A stretch of DNA of 64,000 nt from Janthinobacterium lividum PAMC 25724 (GTDB taxonomy: Bacteria; Pseudomonadota; Gammaproteobacteria; Burkholderiales; Burkholderiaceae_D): positions 1 through 64,000 of the forward strand of contig AHHB01000048.1 in NCBI GenBank assembly GCA_000242815.2. Direction: 5' to 3'. The position numbers and the translations under genes are program-made. The notes beneath the pieces were generated by a model. The model had not been told where the DNA came from, made no database searches, and saw only the letters and a program-made list of their open reading frames with translations. Shown piece after piece: positions 49,199-58,845 of this stretch; within the stretch, counting starts at the first letter, position 1; the number at the start of each line of letters is the position of its first letter.

Positions 49199-50040
49199 CT
49201 ACGCTGCCGGCGGGCGGTGCGCGCGCACTAGCAGCGCAGAAATCGACACGCTGGAACTCGCTTCCGGCCAGGCATCGCCGGGGCCGAACCAGCGCGCTCG
49301 GCGATCTCATTGTCGTCCAGGCGAATCTCGCCATCGAGGTAATCGGCCGTAAACGCGATCATCAGCGAATGCGGGAACGGCCAGGACTGGCTCATAAAGT
49401 ATTGCAAGTTATGCACGCGCAAGCCCACCTCTTCCATCACTTCGCGGTGCACGGCTTCCTCGATCGATTCGCCCGCTTCCAGGAAACCGGCAAGTGGGCT
49501 GAAACGCTGCGATGGCGAGTGCTTGTGCATGGCCAGCAACACTTGCTCGCCCTTGCGTATGAGCACCATCATGGCCGGCGAAATGCGCGGGTACGCCAGC
49601 ATGCCGCAGGCGGCGCACGTGAAGCAGCGTTCACCGCGCGTGCGCTGCATGGGCGTGGCGCAGACACCGCAATGGCGGTGCGTGCGCGCCCACTCGGCCA
49701 GTTGCGCGGCGCGGCTGGCCAGGCCCAGCAAGGCATCATCGACGGCATTGAAAAGCGCGCGCATGCCGTGCCAGGCCAGGGGGCTATCGGCGGGCAGCGA
49801 CTCCTCATCGGTCCAGACGGTCTGGCAATAGCGGCCCTGCCACAGACCCACGGGCTGCGCGCGGTCGACGCCGACAGCGATACCCAGTACAGCCACCTCG
49901 GCGGCAGTGGGCAAGCGCAATTGCGGCGTATGCAACAGCAAGCGCCCGCGGTGAAAGACAAACGCGAGTATCTCGGTGGCGGCCGGGGCCGGTTCGGGCG
50001 CATCGATCAGCGCGACAAAGGCATCGGGAGTATGCAGCAT
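49199..50040 (-). CDS. nudC: NADH pyrophosphatase / decapping-type Nudix NudC (frameshift near the end)
   Basis: Restored length 280 aa. Hydrolyses NAD(H) and NAD caps of RNA. A zinc ribbon (HCGVCATPMQ and FTCAACG) precedes the Nudix box (GFLEAGESIEEAVHREVMEEVG), and the NudC-specific SQSWPFPHSLM follows. After DDNEIAE the frame fails at about 49299; one missing G (GAGGCG read as GAGCG) restores ARWFGPGDAW and a C-terminus ending at 49201. The literal frame would run to 49228 with an unrelated tail. The start at 50040 (MLHTPDAFVALIDA) is preferred to an upstream in-frame ATG at 50202, which would include the 11-bp repeat region. Confidence 0.88.
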
Positions 50041-50070
50041 GCTGGGATGAGGTTGGTCAAGGTTGCTTAT

Positions 50071-50114
50071 GATACTACCAGGATACTCCCGCGATACTCC
50101 CCCGATACTCCCGC
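50071..50114. repeat. Four 11-bp tandem repeats in the nudC leader
   Basis: Units begin at 50071, 50082, 50093 and 50104: GATACTACCAG, GATACTCCCGC, GATACTCCCCC, GATACTCCCGC. The period is exactly 11 bases, about one helical turn. The array lies 31 bases upstream of the nudC start. Confidence 0.85.
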
Positions 50115-50222
50115 GCCAGGAGGCTTGCGCATATAGCAGCGGCCGGCCAGCAACGCAAGCACTCATACGCCATGCGGGTATTTTTTTTGGCGGCATCGCC
50201 AATCCGTTGCGTAAACGATACT

Positions 50223-50241
50223 GATAACGATTCTCATTTAC
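50223..50241 (+). promoter_or_regulatory. Fur box before the siderophore receptor
   Basis: GATAACGATTCTCATTTAC matches the 19-bp Fur consensus at 14 positions, with the typical GATAA and CATT halves. It lies about 125 bases upstream of the receptor gene, so iron-Fur repression of the receptor is likely. Confidence 0.75.
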
Positions 50242-50365
50242 GAAACGACTCCCATTTATTACAATATGTCTATTCCGTCTCCGTCGCCAGCCACTTGCCC
50301 GCGTGCCAACACCGCGTCGCAGAGCCAGCCAGGAACCACTACCCTGAACTTATCGAGAGAGCAAT

Positions 50366-52702
50366 ATGGCAATCAAGAGCCGCAAAAACGCCCCTACCCG
50401 CTTCAACCAGCACCTCGGCGCCGCCCTGGCCGTGATGCTGCTGCCCGTCGCCGCCCAGGCGGCCGACCCGGCCGGCCAGAGTGCCCCGGCAGCGCAGCAA
50501 ACCCTGAACGAAATCAAGGTCGTGGGTTCCAAGGAAAATGATTTCAAGGCTGAAAAAGCCTCGTCGCCAAAATACACGGAAGAGTTGGTCAATACGGCGC
50601 AAACCATCGTTGTCATCAAGAAAGAATTGATCGAGCAGCAAGGCGCGCTGACCCTGACGGATGCGCTGCGCAGCACGCCGGGCGTGGGCACCTTCTTCCT
50701 CGGCGAAAACGGTAACACCAACACCGGCGACGCCGTCTACATGCGCGGCTTCGATGCGTCTAGCAGCATCTATGTCGATGGCGTGCGCGACGTGGGTTCC
50801 ATCTCGCGCGACGTCTTCAACATCGAACAGATCGACGTACTCAAGGGCCCTGCGGGCACGGACAGCGGCCGCGGTTCGCCTACCGGCTCGATCAACCTGG
50901 TGAGCAAGACCGCCACCATGGAGAACTCGTTCAACTCCCTGCTGACAGCCGGTAGCGGCAAGCAAAAGCGCGCCACGGCTGATGTGAACCGCGTCCTCGA
51001 CAGCGATACGGGCACGGCCATGCGCCTGAACCTGATGACGCAAGACAGCGGCAGCCCGTCGCGCGATGAAGTCACCAACAAACGCTGGGCCTTCGCGCCG
51101 ACCGTCACCTTCGGCATCGGCAAGCCAACGCGCGTCACGGCCAGCTACCTGCACGTGGACCAGGACAATATACCCGACGGCCTCGTGCCGACCATCGGCT
51201 TGCCAGGCTACTCGACGCCGGACACCGTCTCGAAGACGAATCCGGTCGTACGTACCTTCCTGAACAGCGCAGCGCGCGTCGATCCAAAGAATTTCTACGG
51301 TTCCGTCGCCGATTACGACAAGATCAAGGCCGACATGGGCACCTTGCGCATCGACCATGATTTCTTGCCCAACGTGCAAATCCAGAACACCACGCGCTAC
51401 GGCAAGACCAAGCAAGACTACCTGCTGACAGCCTTCATGGGCAACACCGCCAACCTGAAAACGCCGGTCGCCAACGATCCGTCGAGCTGGACCCTGGCAC
51501 GCTCGCTGCCCACCGTGAAGGACCAGGAAAATACGATTTTGACCAACCAAACCGTGGTCAGCGCACAATTCGACACGGGCGTGCTGAAGCACTCCGTGGT
51601 GGCCGGCGCCGAGTTCACCAGCGAAAAGCAGACCAACTACGGCTATGTCGCCGCCAGCCTGGGTACCTTGCCAGCTGCCAATCTGTACAATCCAAACCCG
51701 CATGACACCGTCACCGGCCGCAATCCCGTGCGCAGCGGCGCCTTCACCCAAGGCGAATTCAACACGCAAAGCGTGTATCTCTTCGACACCATCAAGTTCG
51801 GCGACAAGTGGATCTTCAACGGCGGCGCGCGCTTCGACCATTTCAACACCACCTATGACGCCGTCGCTTTGCAAACAGCCGTGACCGCGCCTGCGGTACA
51901 GACATTGCCAGTGGGCACGCCGATTCCCACCCATTTGACCCTCAGCGATACCTTAGCCAACGGCAAGATCTCGGCCCTGTACAAGCCGACGCCGGACAGC
52001 AGCGTATATGCCTTGCTGGCCACGTCAAAAGCGCCACCGGGCACTAACTTTACCCTGAGCGCCGGCGCCAGCAGCGCACAAAACCCGAAATATGACCCAC
52101 AGGAAACCATCACCAAGGAAATCGGCACCAAGTGGGACTTCCTGAAACAAAAACTGTCGTTGTCGGCCGCCGTCTACCAGACCACCGTCAAGAATGAAGT
52201 GGAACAAGATCCCGTCGACAAAATCTACTATCAGACTGGCAAGAAGCGCGTGCAGGGTATCGAGATCGGCATGGTCGGCGAAGTCATGCCTAACTGGCTG
52301 GTCAGCGCCGGCTATGCGCGCATGAACACCCGGATCGAGTCGAACAGAGTCGCCAGCGTCACTGCCAGCGGCATCAATAACCTCACCTACACGCCGAAAC
52401 AATCGTTCAGCAGCTGGACCTCGTACACCCTGCCGTTTGGCCTGAAAATCGGCGGCGGCGCGCGTTACGTGGGAGAAATGCTGCGCGGCATCGATGGCGC
52501 CGTCGGCACCCCGGCCCGCGTGGATGCGTACTGGGTCTTCGACGCCATGGCAACCTATAGCGTCAACAAGAACCTCGACTTGCAGTTGAACGCCTACAAC
52601 CTGGCCGACAAGACCTATGTGGCAGCCATCAACAAGTCCGGCTTCCGCTACACCCCGGGCCAGCCGCGTTCGTTCAGCCTGACGGCGAATATGAAGTTCT
52701 AA
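50366..52702 (+). CDS. fiu: TonB-dependent catecholate siderophore receptor (Fiu-like)
   Basis: 778 aa outer-membrane receptor. The signal peptide (LGAALAVMLLPVAAQAA) is followed by the plug domain (TIVVIKKELIEQQGALTLTD, GDAVYMRGFDASSSIYVDGV, RDVFNIEQIDVLKGPAG), which resembles E. coli Fiu. The 22-stranded barrel ends in GQPRSFSLTANMKF with the terminal F needed for BAM insertion. No obvious anti-sigma interaction domain precedes the plug. It imports ferric catecholates or related siderophores with TonB energy. The Fur box upstream supports iron control. Confidence 0.92.
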   Translation: MAIKSRKNAPTRFNQHLGAALAVMLLPVAAQAADPAGQSAPAAQQTLNEIKVVGSKENDFKAEKASSPKYTEELVNTAQTIVVIKKELIEQQGALTLTDALRSTPGVGTFFLGENGNTNTGDAVYMRGFDASSSIYVDGVRDVGSISRDVFNIEQIDVLKGPAGTDSGRGSPTGSINLVSKTATMENSFNSLLTAGSGKQKRATADVNRVLDSDTGTAMRLNLMTQDSGSPSRDEVTNKRWAFAPTVTFGIGKPTRVTASYLHVDQDNIPDGLVPTIGLPGYSTPDTVSKTNPVVRTFLNSAARVDPKNFYGSVADYDKIKADMGTLRIDHDFLPNVQIQNTTRYGKTKQDYLLTAFMGNTANLKTPVANDPSSWTLARSLPTVKDQENTILTNQTVVSAQFDTGVLKHSVVAGAEFTSEKQTNYGYVAASLGTLPAANLYNPNPHDTVTGRNPVRSGAFTQGEFNTQSVYLFDTIKFGDKWIFNGGARFDHFNTTYDAVALQTAVTAPAVQTLPVGTPIPTHLTLSDTLANGKISALYKPTPDSSVYALLATSKAPPGTNFTLSAGASSAQNPKYDPQETITKEIGTKWDFLKQKLSLSAAVYQTTVKNEVEQDPVDKIYYQTGKKRVQGIEIGMVGEVMPNWLVSAGYARMNTRIESNRVASVTASGINNLTYTPKQSFSSWTSYTLPFGLKIGGGARYVGEMLRGIDGAVGTPARVDAYWVFDAMATYSVNKNLDLQLNAYNLADKTYVAAINKSGFRYTPGQPRSFSLTANMKF

Positions 52703-52731
52703 GATCGATACAACACGTATTGCGCCATACC

Positions 52732-52757
52732 AAGCCCCTCTTCGGAGGGGCTTTTTT
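52732..52757 (+). terminator. Rho-independent terminator of the receptor gene
   Basis: Stem AAGCCCCTC / GAGGGGCTT (52732-52740 and 52745-52753), tetraloop TTCG, followed by TTTT. Confidence 0.93.
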
Positions 52758-52810
52758 ATTGTCCTGATAATCTTGTCTTTTTGGCGCAGGCACAGCCTGT
52801 CGCCACTAAC

Positions 52811-52826
52811 GTATGAAAAGTCATAC
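52811..52826. promoter_or_regulatory. Candidate upstream activator (DctD) site
   Basis: Inverted repeat GTATGA - AAAG - TCATAC, about 120 bases upstream of the sigma-54 promoter. Spacing fits an enhancer for a DctD-type activator. Only one such dyad is obvious, so this is weak. Confidence 0.4.
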
Positions 52827-52943
52827 AGCGATGCCTGAGCGCGTCCAATATTTCGCGCAAGCAGCCTAAGCTGCAACATCCTTACAACAAAAAAGCTCAC
52901 TTAAATCAACAACTTAAGAAGTTAGATCCGAAAGAAGCATTTC

Positions 52944-52960
52944 AGGCATATCCTTTGCTA
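52944..52960 (+). promoter_or_regulatory. Sigma-54 (RpoN) promoter of dctA
   Basis: AGGCATATCCTTTGCTA: the invariant GG (52945-52946) and GC (52957-52958) of the -24/-12 promoter (GGCAC-N5-TTGC type) are present at the right spacing. It lies 127 bases before the dctA start and fits control by the sigma-54 regulator encoded at 57503. Confidence 0.65.
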
Positions 52961-53086
52961 TGTACAGGTTTTGCTGCAAATAATCGCTAGTACGCAAGGG
53001 CTTGTTTCTGAGAAATATTGACTCCAAGCTTGAGTTGCTCGCAATCAATAATCCGCTCACAGCGGCGCTTCACCGGAGGAGTCCAC

Positions 53087-54400
53087 ATGAAAAAGAAACG
53101 GCCATTAACCCTGTACATCCTGATTGCCATGATCCTCGGCATTGCCGTCGGTTATGGATGCAATACTGCCTTCCCCGACGCCAAGCTCAGCGCTCAGATC
53201 GCTGGCAATATTTCCATCGTCACCGATGTCTTCTTGCGCCTGATCAAGATGATCATTGCGCTGCTGGTATTTTCCACCCTGACAGTCGGTATCGCCCACA
53301 TGGGCGACGGCAAGACAGCGGGCCGCATCGGCTTGAAAGCCATGTGCTGGTTCGTCGTTGCCTCGCTCGTTTCGCTGGCGTTGGGCATGGTGCTGTCGAA
53401 CATAATGCAGCTGGGTACCAACCTGGGCTTGCCATTGCCTGACGTACACGCTTCGACCAATTTGAAAACGGCGGCCTTCACTTTGAAAGATTTCTTCACG
53501 CACCTGGTGCCGAAGTCGCCGATCGAAGCCATGGCCAACAATGAAATCTTGCAAGTGCTGGTGTTCTCGATCTTCTTCGGCGGCGCACTGGCCGGCCTGG
53601 GCGAATCGGGCAAGACGCTGACGGCCGTTGTCGATCAGCTGGCACAAGTCATGCTGCGCATCACCGGCACCATCATGAACCTGGCCCCACTGGCCGTGTT
53701 CGCCGCCATGGCCTCCGTCATCACCACCCACGGCCTGGGCGTACTGGTCACGTTTGCCAAGTTCATGGGCGGCTTCTACCTGGGCTTGCTGTGCCTGTGG
53801 ATCTTGCTGATCGGTGCCGGCTTCATCGTCATCGGCCCGCGCGTCTTCAAGCTCGTCGGCCTGATCCGCGAACCATTCCTGCTGGCATTCTCGACGGCCA
53901 GCTCGGAAGCGGCTTATCCAAAATTGCTGACGGCGCTCGATCAGTTCGGCGTGGACCGTAAGATTTCCAGTTTTGTGTTGCCTATGGGCTACTCCTTCAA
54001 TCTCGATGGCTCGATGATGTACTGCACCTTTGCCGTCCTGTTCATTGCGCAAGCCTACGGTATCGACCTGTCGGTCGGCACGCAAATCACCATGCTGCTG
54101 CTGCTGATGCTGACCTCGAAAGGCATGGCAGGCGTGCCGCGCGCCTCACTGGTGGTAATTGCCGCTACCCTGAACCAGTTCAATATTCCGGAAGCGGGCC
54201 TGCTGCTGCTGATGGGTGTCGACCAATTCCTCGACATGGGTCGCTCGGCCACCAACGCGGTCGGCAATGCCGTCGCCACGGCCGTCGTCGCCAAGTGGGA
54301 AGGTGGCCTGGCCACCGAAGAAGAAGCAGCTGCGGCCAACGCCGCCAACCAGAACACGGAAAGCCATTGGGGCGAAGCTGACCACGCTAGCAAAGCCTGA
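53087..54400 (+). CDS. dctA: C4-dicarboxylate:cation symporter (DctA family)
   Basis: 437 aa, inner membrane. Features of the dicarboxylate/glutamate symporter (SLC1/DAACS) family: LIKMIIALLVFSTLTVGIAH, AFSTASSEAAYP (the SSxxT-type hairpin), GYSFNLDGSMMYC and GVPRASLVVIAATL. It imports succinate, fumarate or malate with cations. The start ATG at 53087 follows a strong GGAGGA. The sigma-54 promoter upstream and dctBD downstream complete a dicarboxylate module. Confidence 0.88.
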   Translation: MKKKRPLTLYILIAMILGIAVGYGCNTAFPDAKLSAQIAGNISIVTDVFLRLIKMIIALLVFSTLTVGIAHMGDGKTAGRIGLKAMCWFVVASLVSLALGMVLSNIMQLGTNLGLPLPDVHASTNLKTAAFTLKDFFTHLVPKSPIEAMANNEILQVLVFSIFFGGALAGLGESGKTLTAVVDQLAQVMLRITGTIMNLAPLAVFAAMASVITTHGLGVLVTFAKFMGGFYLGLLCLWILLIGAGFIVIGPRVFKLVGLIREPFLLAFSTASSEAAYPKLLTALDQFGVDRKISSFVLPMGYSFNLDGSMMYCTFAVLFIAQAYGIDLSVGTQITMLLLLMLTSKGMAGVPRASLVVIAATLNQFNIPEAGLLLLMGVDQFLDMGRSATNAVGNAVATAVVAKWEGGLATEEEAAAANAANQNTESHWGEADHASKA

Positions 54401-54407
54401 TAGCGCC

Positions 54408-54435
54408 ATGGCCCGCCACAAGCGGGCCATTGTTG
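54408..54435 (+). terminator. Hairpin after dctA
   Basis: Stem ATGGCCCGC / GCGGGCCAT (54408-54416 and 54422-54430) with loop CACAA. The following T tract is weak (TGTTG), so termination may be incomplete and the porin gene may be partly co-transcribed. Confidence 0.6.
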
Positions 54436-54503
54436 TCCATGTTGAGTAACAAGCAGTCAGATAGTGCGATCAGTAGTCATTCCAACTTACGAGAGAGATT
54501 TTC

Positions 54504-55493
54504 ATGAAAAAAATCCTGTTTACCCTGCTGGCCCTTGGCGCAGCTTCCGGCGGTGCCCTGGCGCAATCGAGCGTCACCATCTACGGCGTGGCCGATGCGG
54601 GCCTGGTGTTCGACAAGGACGCGGCCGGCGATCGCGTGAACCGCGTCGCCTCGGGCGTGGCCTCCGGTTCGCGCATCGGCTTCAAAGGCAAGGAAGACCT
54701 GGGCGGCGGCCTGGCAGCCACCTTCGTGCTGGAAAGCGGTTTCAATATCGATACCGGTACCTCGGGCCAGGGCGGCCGGCTGTTCGGCCGCCAAGCCTAC
54801 GTCGGCCTGACCGGCAGCGCCGGCGCCGTCACGCTGGGCCGCCAGTATTCTCCGTACTACCTGGCCCTGCGCGACGTGGCCGATCCGTTTGTCATCGGCC
54901 TCGCTGGCACGGCGTCGAACATTATGGCGACGAATTACCGCGTCGATAACATGCTGCAATACAGCACGCCGACCTGGAACAAGCTGTCGGGCGAACTGGC
55001 GTATGGCTTTGGCGAAGTCCCCGGCGACAATGCAAAAAACCGCAGCATGGGCGGTGCCATGCACTACATCGACGGCCCGCTGAACGTGACCCTGACGCAC
55101 CACCGCGCGGAAGATTTGCAGGCCAAGCAAAAGCGCAACACCCTGCTGGCCACGCGCTATGACTTTGGCGTGCTGCAAGGTAACTTCGGCTATGCCGACA
55201 ACCGCGCCATCGACAGCAGCAAGAGCAACGACATCCTCGTTGGCTTCAGCGCCCCGTTCGGCGCCACCAAGCTGGTCGCGTCGTACATCCGTCACAACGA
55301 CAAGAGCAAGGCTAACCGTGACGCCCAGCAGTGGGCCATCGGCGCGTTCTACGCCCTGTCCAAGCGCAGCGACCTGTACACCGGTTACGGTCACATCAGC
55401 AACAAGAACGGCGCCACCTTCGTCGTCGGCAATGCCACCGACGATGGCACCGGCACCAGCGGCTTTAACTTGGGCATGCGTCATACTTTCTAA
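54504..55493 (+). CDS. Gram-negative porin (Burkholderia/Neisseria type)
   Basis: 329 aa trimeric beta-barrel porin. The signal peptide (LLALGAASGGALAQ) is followed by SSVTIYGVADAGLVF, the standard N-terminus of betaproteobacterial porins, and the internal SRIGFKGKEDLGGGL, RQAYVGL and LGRQYSPY. It ends FNLGMRHTF with terminal F. It may be the outer-membrane entry for the dicarboxylates carried by dctA, as its position between dctA and dctB suggests. Confidence 0.93.
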   Translation: MKKILFTLLALGAASGGALAQSSVTIYGVADAGLVFDKDAAGDRVNRVASGVASGSRIGFKGKEDLGGGLAATFVLESGFNIDTGTSGQGGRLFGRQAYVGLTGSAGAVTLGRQYSPYYLALRDVADPFVIGLAGTASNIMATNYRVDNMLQYSTPTWNKLSGELAYGFGEVPGDNAKNRSMGGAMHYIDGPLNVTLTHHRAEDLQAKQKRNTLLATRYDFGVLQGNFGYADNRAIDSSKSNDILVGFSAPFGATKLVASYIRHNDKSKANRDAQQWAIGAFYALSKRSDLYTGYGHISNKNGATFVVGNATDDGTGTSGFNLGMRHTF

Positions 55494-55514
55494 TCGCGGC
55501 TAGTGACAGCGCAG

Positions 55515-55544
55515 GCCGCCGGATGCATATCCGGCGGCTTTTTT
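55515..55544 (+). terminator. Rho-independent terminator of the porin gene
   Basis: Stem GCCGCCGGAT / ATCCGGCGGC (55515-55524 and 55529-55538) with loop GCAT, then a run of six T. Confidence 0.93.
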
Positions 55545-55602
55545 ATTTCCGCAATTACTTAAATGCGATACTGTGGGTTCTTGCAAGTTGGCAACTGATT
55601 TT

Positions 55603-57510
55603 ATGCATAGCAGTAATAAACCCTCCCTTTCCTGGCGCCAGCGCCTGTCGCAACGCTCGGCCCGCGAAACGCTGGCCTGGGGCGTGGTGCTGGCCGCCTG
55701 CCTGGCCACCGTCTGGCTCGTGTATTTCTGGACCGAACGCATCGCCATCGACAAGCTGCAAGCGAGCGGCGCGCAGCGCCTCGAGGTGTACGTCAGCAGC
55801 CTGGAAAATGCGCTGGAAAAATACGACTTCCTGCCCAAGACCCTGGAACTGAACCGCGACGTCATCCGCTTGCTGCAGCACCCGGAAGACCCGGCGCTGG
55901 TCGATACGGTCAACCATTATCTGGAGCAGATGAATGCCCAGGCGAAATCATCGACGATTTTTATCAGCAACCTCGACGGTAACACGCGGGCCGCCAGCAA
56001 CTGGCAGCAAGACGACAGCTTTATCGGCGACAATATTTCCTTCCGGCCCTACGCCCAGGATGCCCTGCGCGGCACGCCCGGCCGCTTCTACGGCGTGGGT
56101 ACGACACGGCTGGAGCCAGGCTACTTCTTTGCCCACGGCATCTACCAGAATGGACGCATGCTGGGCCTGGCAACGGTGAAGGTAAACCTGGAAACCCTGG
56201 AAAAACGCTGGGTGCAAGGTGCCGACAAGGTGATGCTGGCCGATGAGCACGGCGTGATCTTCCTCAGCTCCATGGCGGACTGGAAGTACAAAACCTTGGC
56301 GCCGCTGTCACCCGCCGTCGTCGAAGAGCTCAAGCGCACGCGCCAGTATTACTCGAAGCAGCTGGCAGCCATCCCCTTCGTTTCCGACCGCCAGCTGGGC
56401 AATGGGGCGCGCGTGATCAGCGTGCGCGAACAGGAACACGCCGATAAGCCAACGAAGACCAGTTCGAGCGTGATGACGCAGATCAAGCTCAAGTCCCCGC
56501 AAGGCTGGACCTTCATCTATTTGTCCGACCTGGCGCAGGCCAAGGCCAGCGCGCGCGCGGCGGCAGCTTTCTCCTGCGTGCTACTGGGCTTTTTCATGCT
56601 GCTGTTCTTTTACCTGCGCCAGCGCCGCGCAGCCGTGACGCAAAAATTGCGTGCCCGCGAAGACCTGCAGCATGCCTATGACAACCTGGAAGCCATGGTC
56701 GAAGAACGCACCGCAGAACTGCATGCCATGACGCAAAGCCTGAGCCAGGAAATCGAGGTGCGCAGCAAGGCTGAGCAGAAACTCCACATCACGCAAAATG
56801 AACTGTTTCAGGCTGGCAAGATGGCTGTGCTGGGCCAGATGTCAGCCAGCATCACGCATGAATTGAACCAGCCGCTGACGGCGCTGCGTACCATGTCTGA
56901 CAATGCCGTCATCCTGCTGGAACGGGGTCGGCTCGACGATGCGCGGCGCAATCTGGCGAAGATTTCGCAAATTGCAGCCAGGATGGGAACCATTACAGGT
57001 CAATTGAAGATTTTTGCGCGCAAGTCGACCACCAGCCTGACGTCCGTCTCGATTCCCACGGCAATCAGCAACGCCCTGTTTCTGGTAGAACGGCGGCTGC
57101 AGGTTGAAAATGTACGTTTCACCCTGCACCTGCCGCCGGAAGACATTTTCGCCATGTGCGAAAGCAACCGCCTGGAACAGGTGCTGGTGAACCTGTACGC
57201 CAATGCGCTCGACGCCATGAACGGCAGCGACGTGCGCAGCCTGCGCGTGTGCGTCGAATGCACGCCGGAGCGCGTCCTGATCCATGTAGCCGATACGGGG
57301 CCGGGCCTGTCGACGGAAGTGTACGAGCACCTGTTCGAACCGTTCTTCACGACAAAACCGCAAGGATTGGGACTCGGTCTGGGTCTGGCCATTTCGGACC
57401 AAATCACGCGCCAGTTCGGCGGCCTGCTGCGCGCCGAAAACGCCCCCGGCGGCGGCGCCGTCTTCACCATCGAACTACAGATTGCAACGCAGGAGGAAAA
57501 ACATGTTTGA
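55603..57510 (+). CDS. dctB: C4-dicarboxylate sensor histidine kinase (DctB-like)
   Basis: 635 aa. Membrane helix 1 (GVVLAACLATVWLVYFW), a long periplasmic PAS/CACHE-type domain (about 45-320, including FRPYAQDALRGTPGRFYGVG), helix 2 (SCVLLGFFMLLFFYL), a coiled coil, and the kinase core. HisKA reads QMSASITHELNQPLTALR. The ATPase boxes are NLYANALDAM, ADTGPGLS and GLGLGLAIS. The architecture is that of DctB, which senses succinate, fumarate or malate. The start ATG at 55603 is used; a GTG at 55573 also exists. The end overlaps dctD by 8 bases. Confidence 0.88.
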   Translation: MHSSNKPSLSWRQRLSQRSARETLAWGVVLAACLATVWLVYFWTERIAIDKLQASGAQRLEVYVSSLENALEKYDFLPKTLELNRDVIRLLQHPEDPALVDTVNHYLEQMNAQAKSSTIFISNLDGNTRAASNWQQDDSFIGDNISFRPYAQDALRGTPGRFYGVGTTRLEPGYFFAHGIYQNGRMLGLATVKVNLETLEKRWVQGADKVMLADEHGVIFLSSMADWKYKTLAPLSPAVVEELKRTRQYYSKQLAAIPFVSDRQLGNGARVISVREQEHADKPTKTSSSVMTQIKLKSPQGWTFIYLSDLAQAKASARAAAAFSCVLLGFFMLLFFYLRQRRAAVTQKLRAREDLQHAYDNLEAMVEERTAELHAMTQSLSQEIEVRSKAEQKLHITQNELFQAGKMAVLGQMSASITHELNQPLTALRTMSDNAVILLERGRLDDARRNLAKISQIAARMGTITGQLKIFARKSTTSLTSVSIPTAISNALFLVERRLQVENVRFTLHLPPEDIFAMCESNRLEQVLVNLYANALDAMNGSDVRSLRVCVECTPERVLIHVADTGPGLSTEVYEHLFEPFFTTKPQGLGLGLGLAISDQITRQFGGLLRAENAPGGGAVFTIELQIATQEEKHV

Positions 57511-58845
57511 CGGCTTGAAGGTATTGCTGGTCGAAGACGACCCCACCGTACGCGAAGGCAGCGAACAGGCCCTGCAGCTGGCCGGCCTGGACGTGCTGGC
57601 ATTCCACTCGGCCGAGCTGGCGTATAAACTGCTGACGCCGGATTTCCCCGGCATCGTGGTCAGCGACGTGCGCCTGCCCGGCATGAGCGGCCTGGAATTG
57701 CTGCAAGCGATCAAGACGCTCGATGCCAACCTACCCGTGATCCTCGTTACCGGCCACGGCGACATCACCATGGCCGTACACGCCATGCGCACGGGCGCCT
57801 ACGATTTCATCGAAAAACCCTACTCATCCGAGCAACTGGTCGACGTCATCCTGCGCGCGCTGGAAACGCGGCGATTGACCCTGGAAGTGCATAAGCTGCG
57901 CCGCCAGCTCGAAGACGGCGGTGGCATCGAGGCGCGCTTACTGGGTAATTCGATGGCGATGCGCGACATACGGCGCCTGATACTCGACGTAGCAAACGAA
58001 CCGGCCGACGTGCTGATCTATGGCGATACGGGCACGGGCAAGGAAATGGTGGCCCGCTGCCTGCACGACTTCAGCCACCGCCGCAAGCACAACTTCGTCG
58101 CCGTCAACTGCGGCGCGATTCCTGAGAGCATTTTTGAAAGCGAGGTCTTCGGCCACGAGCCGGGCGCGTTCACGGGCGCGGCCAAGCGCCAAGTGGGCAA
58201 GATCGAGCACGCGGACCAGGGCACTTTTTTCCTCGACGAAATCGAAAGCCTACCCCTGTCGCTGCAAGTGAAATTGCTGCGCGTGCTGCAGGAACGCTAT
58301 ATCGAACGGCTCGGCTCCAACGTGCCCACGCCCGTCGATGTGCGCGTCATCGCAGCGGCCAAGCTGGATCTAGAAGACTGTCGCAGCAGCAGAAATTCCG
58401 CAGCGACCTGTACTACCGCCTGAATCTGATCGTGCTGCATCTGCCGCCTTTGCGCGAACGGCGCGAAGACATTCCGATCCTGTTCGAGCACTTCGTGCTG
58501 GCCGCGGCCGCCCGCTACAACCGCGCCGCGCCCGTGGTCTCCAGCGCACAAATGCGCAACCTGATGGCCCATTCCTGGCCCGGCAATGTGCGCGAACTGC
58601 GCAACATCGCCGACCGCTTCGTGCTGGGCATCGCCGGCGGCGCCTCGAGCCTGTTGGCAGGCGGCCAGGCCAGTCCCTTGTCGCTGGCGGAACAGGTCAA
58701 CGGCTTCGAACGCGCACTGATCGAGCAGGAACTGCGCACTTATTCAGGCAACGTCAGCGAAGTGAGCGCAGTGCTCGGCTTGCCGAAACAAACCTTGTAT
58801 CACAAGATGCAAAAGTACAACTTGGTGGCCGAAGAGTTCAGGTAA
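57503..58845 (+). CDS. dctD: Sigma-54 response regulator DctD (frameshift at about 58378)
   Basis: Restored length 447 aa. The receiver domain has VEDDPTVREG, the Asp in VVSDVRLPGMSG and the Lys in FIEKPYSS. The AAA+ domain has Walker A GDTGTGKEM, the sigma-54 contact loop GAFTGA and FFLDEIESLPLSLQVKLLRV. The frame breaks after KLDLED: the literal frame ends at 58423, whereas one missing C (GACCTG read as GACTG) restores LSQQQKFRSDLYYRLN and runs to the Fis-type helix-turn-helix AVLGLPKQTLYHKMQKY. It activates sigma-54 promoters such as that of dctA. Confidence 0.9.

Noticed and set aside
50071-50114. CRISPR-like array
   Set aside because: The 11-bp units are contiguous with no spacers and no cas genes are present.
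50339-51934. 531-codon open frame antisense to the TonB receptor
   Set aside because: The receptor is certain; the antisense frame has no recognisable domain.
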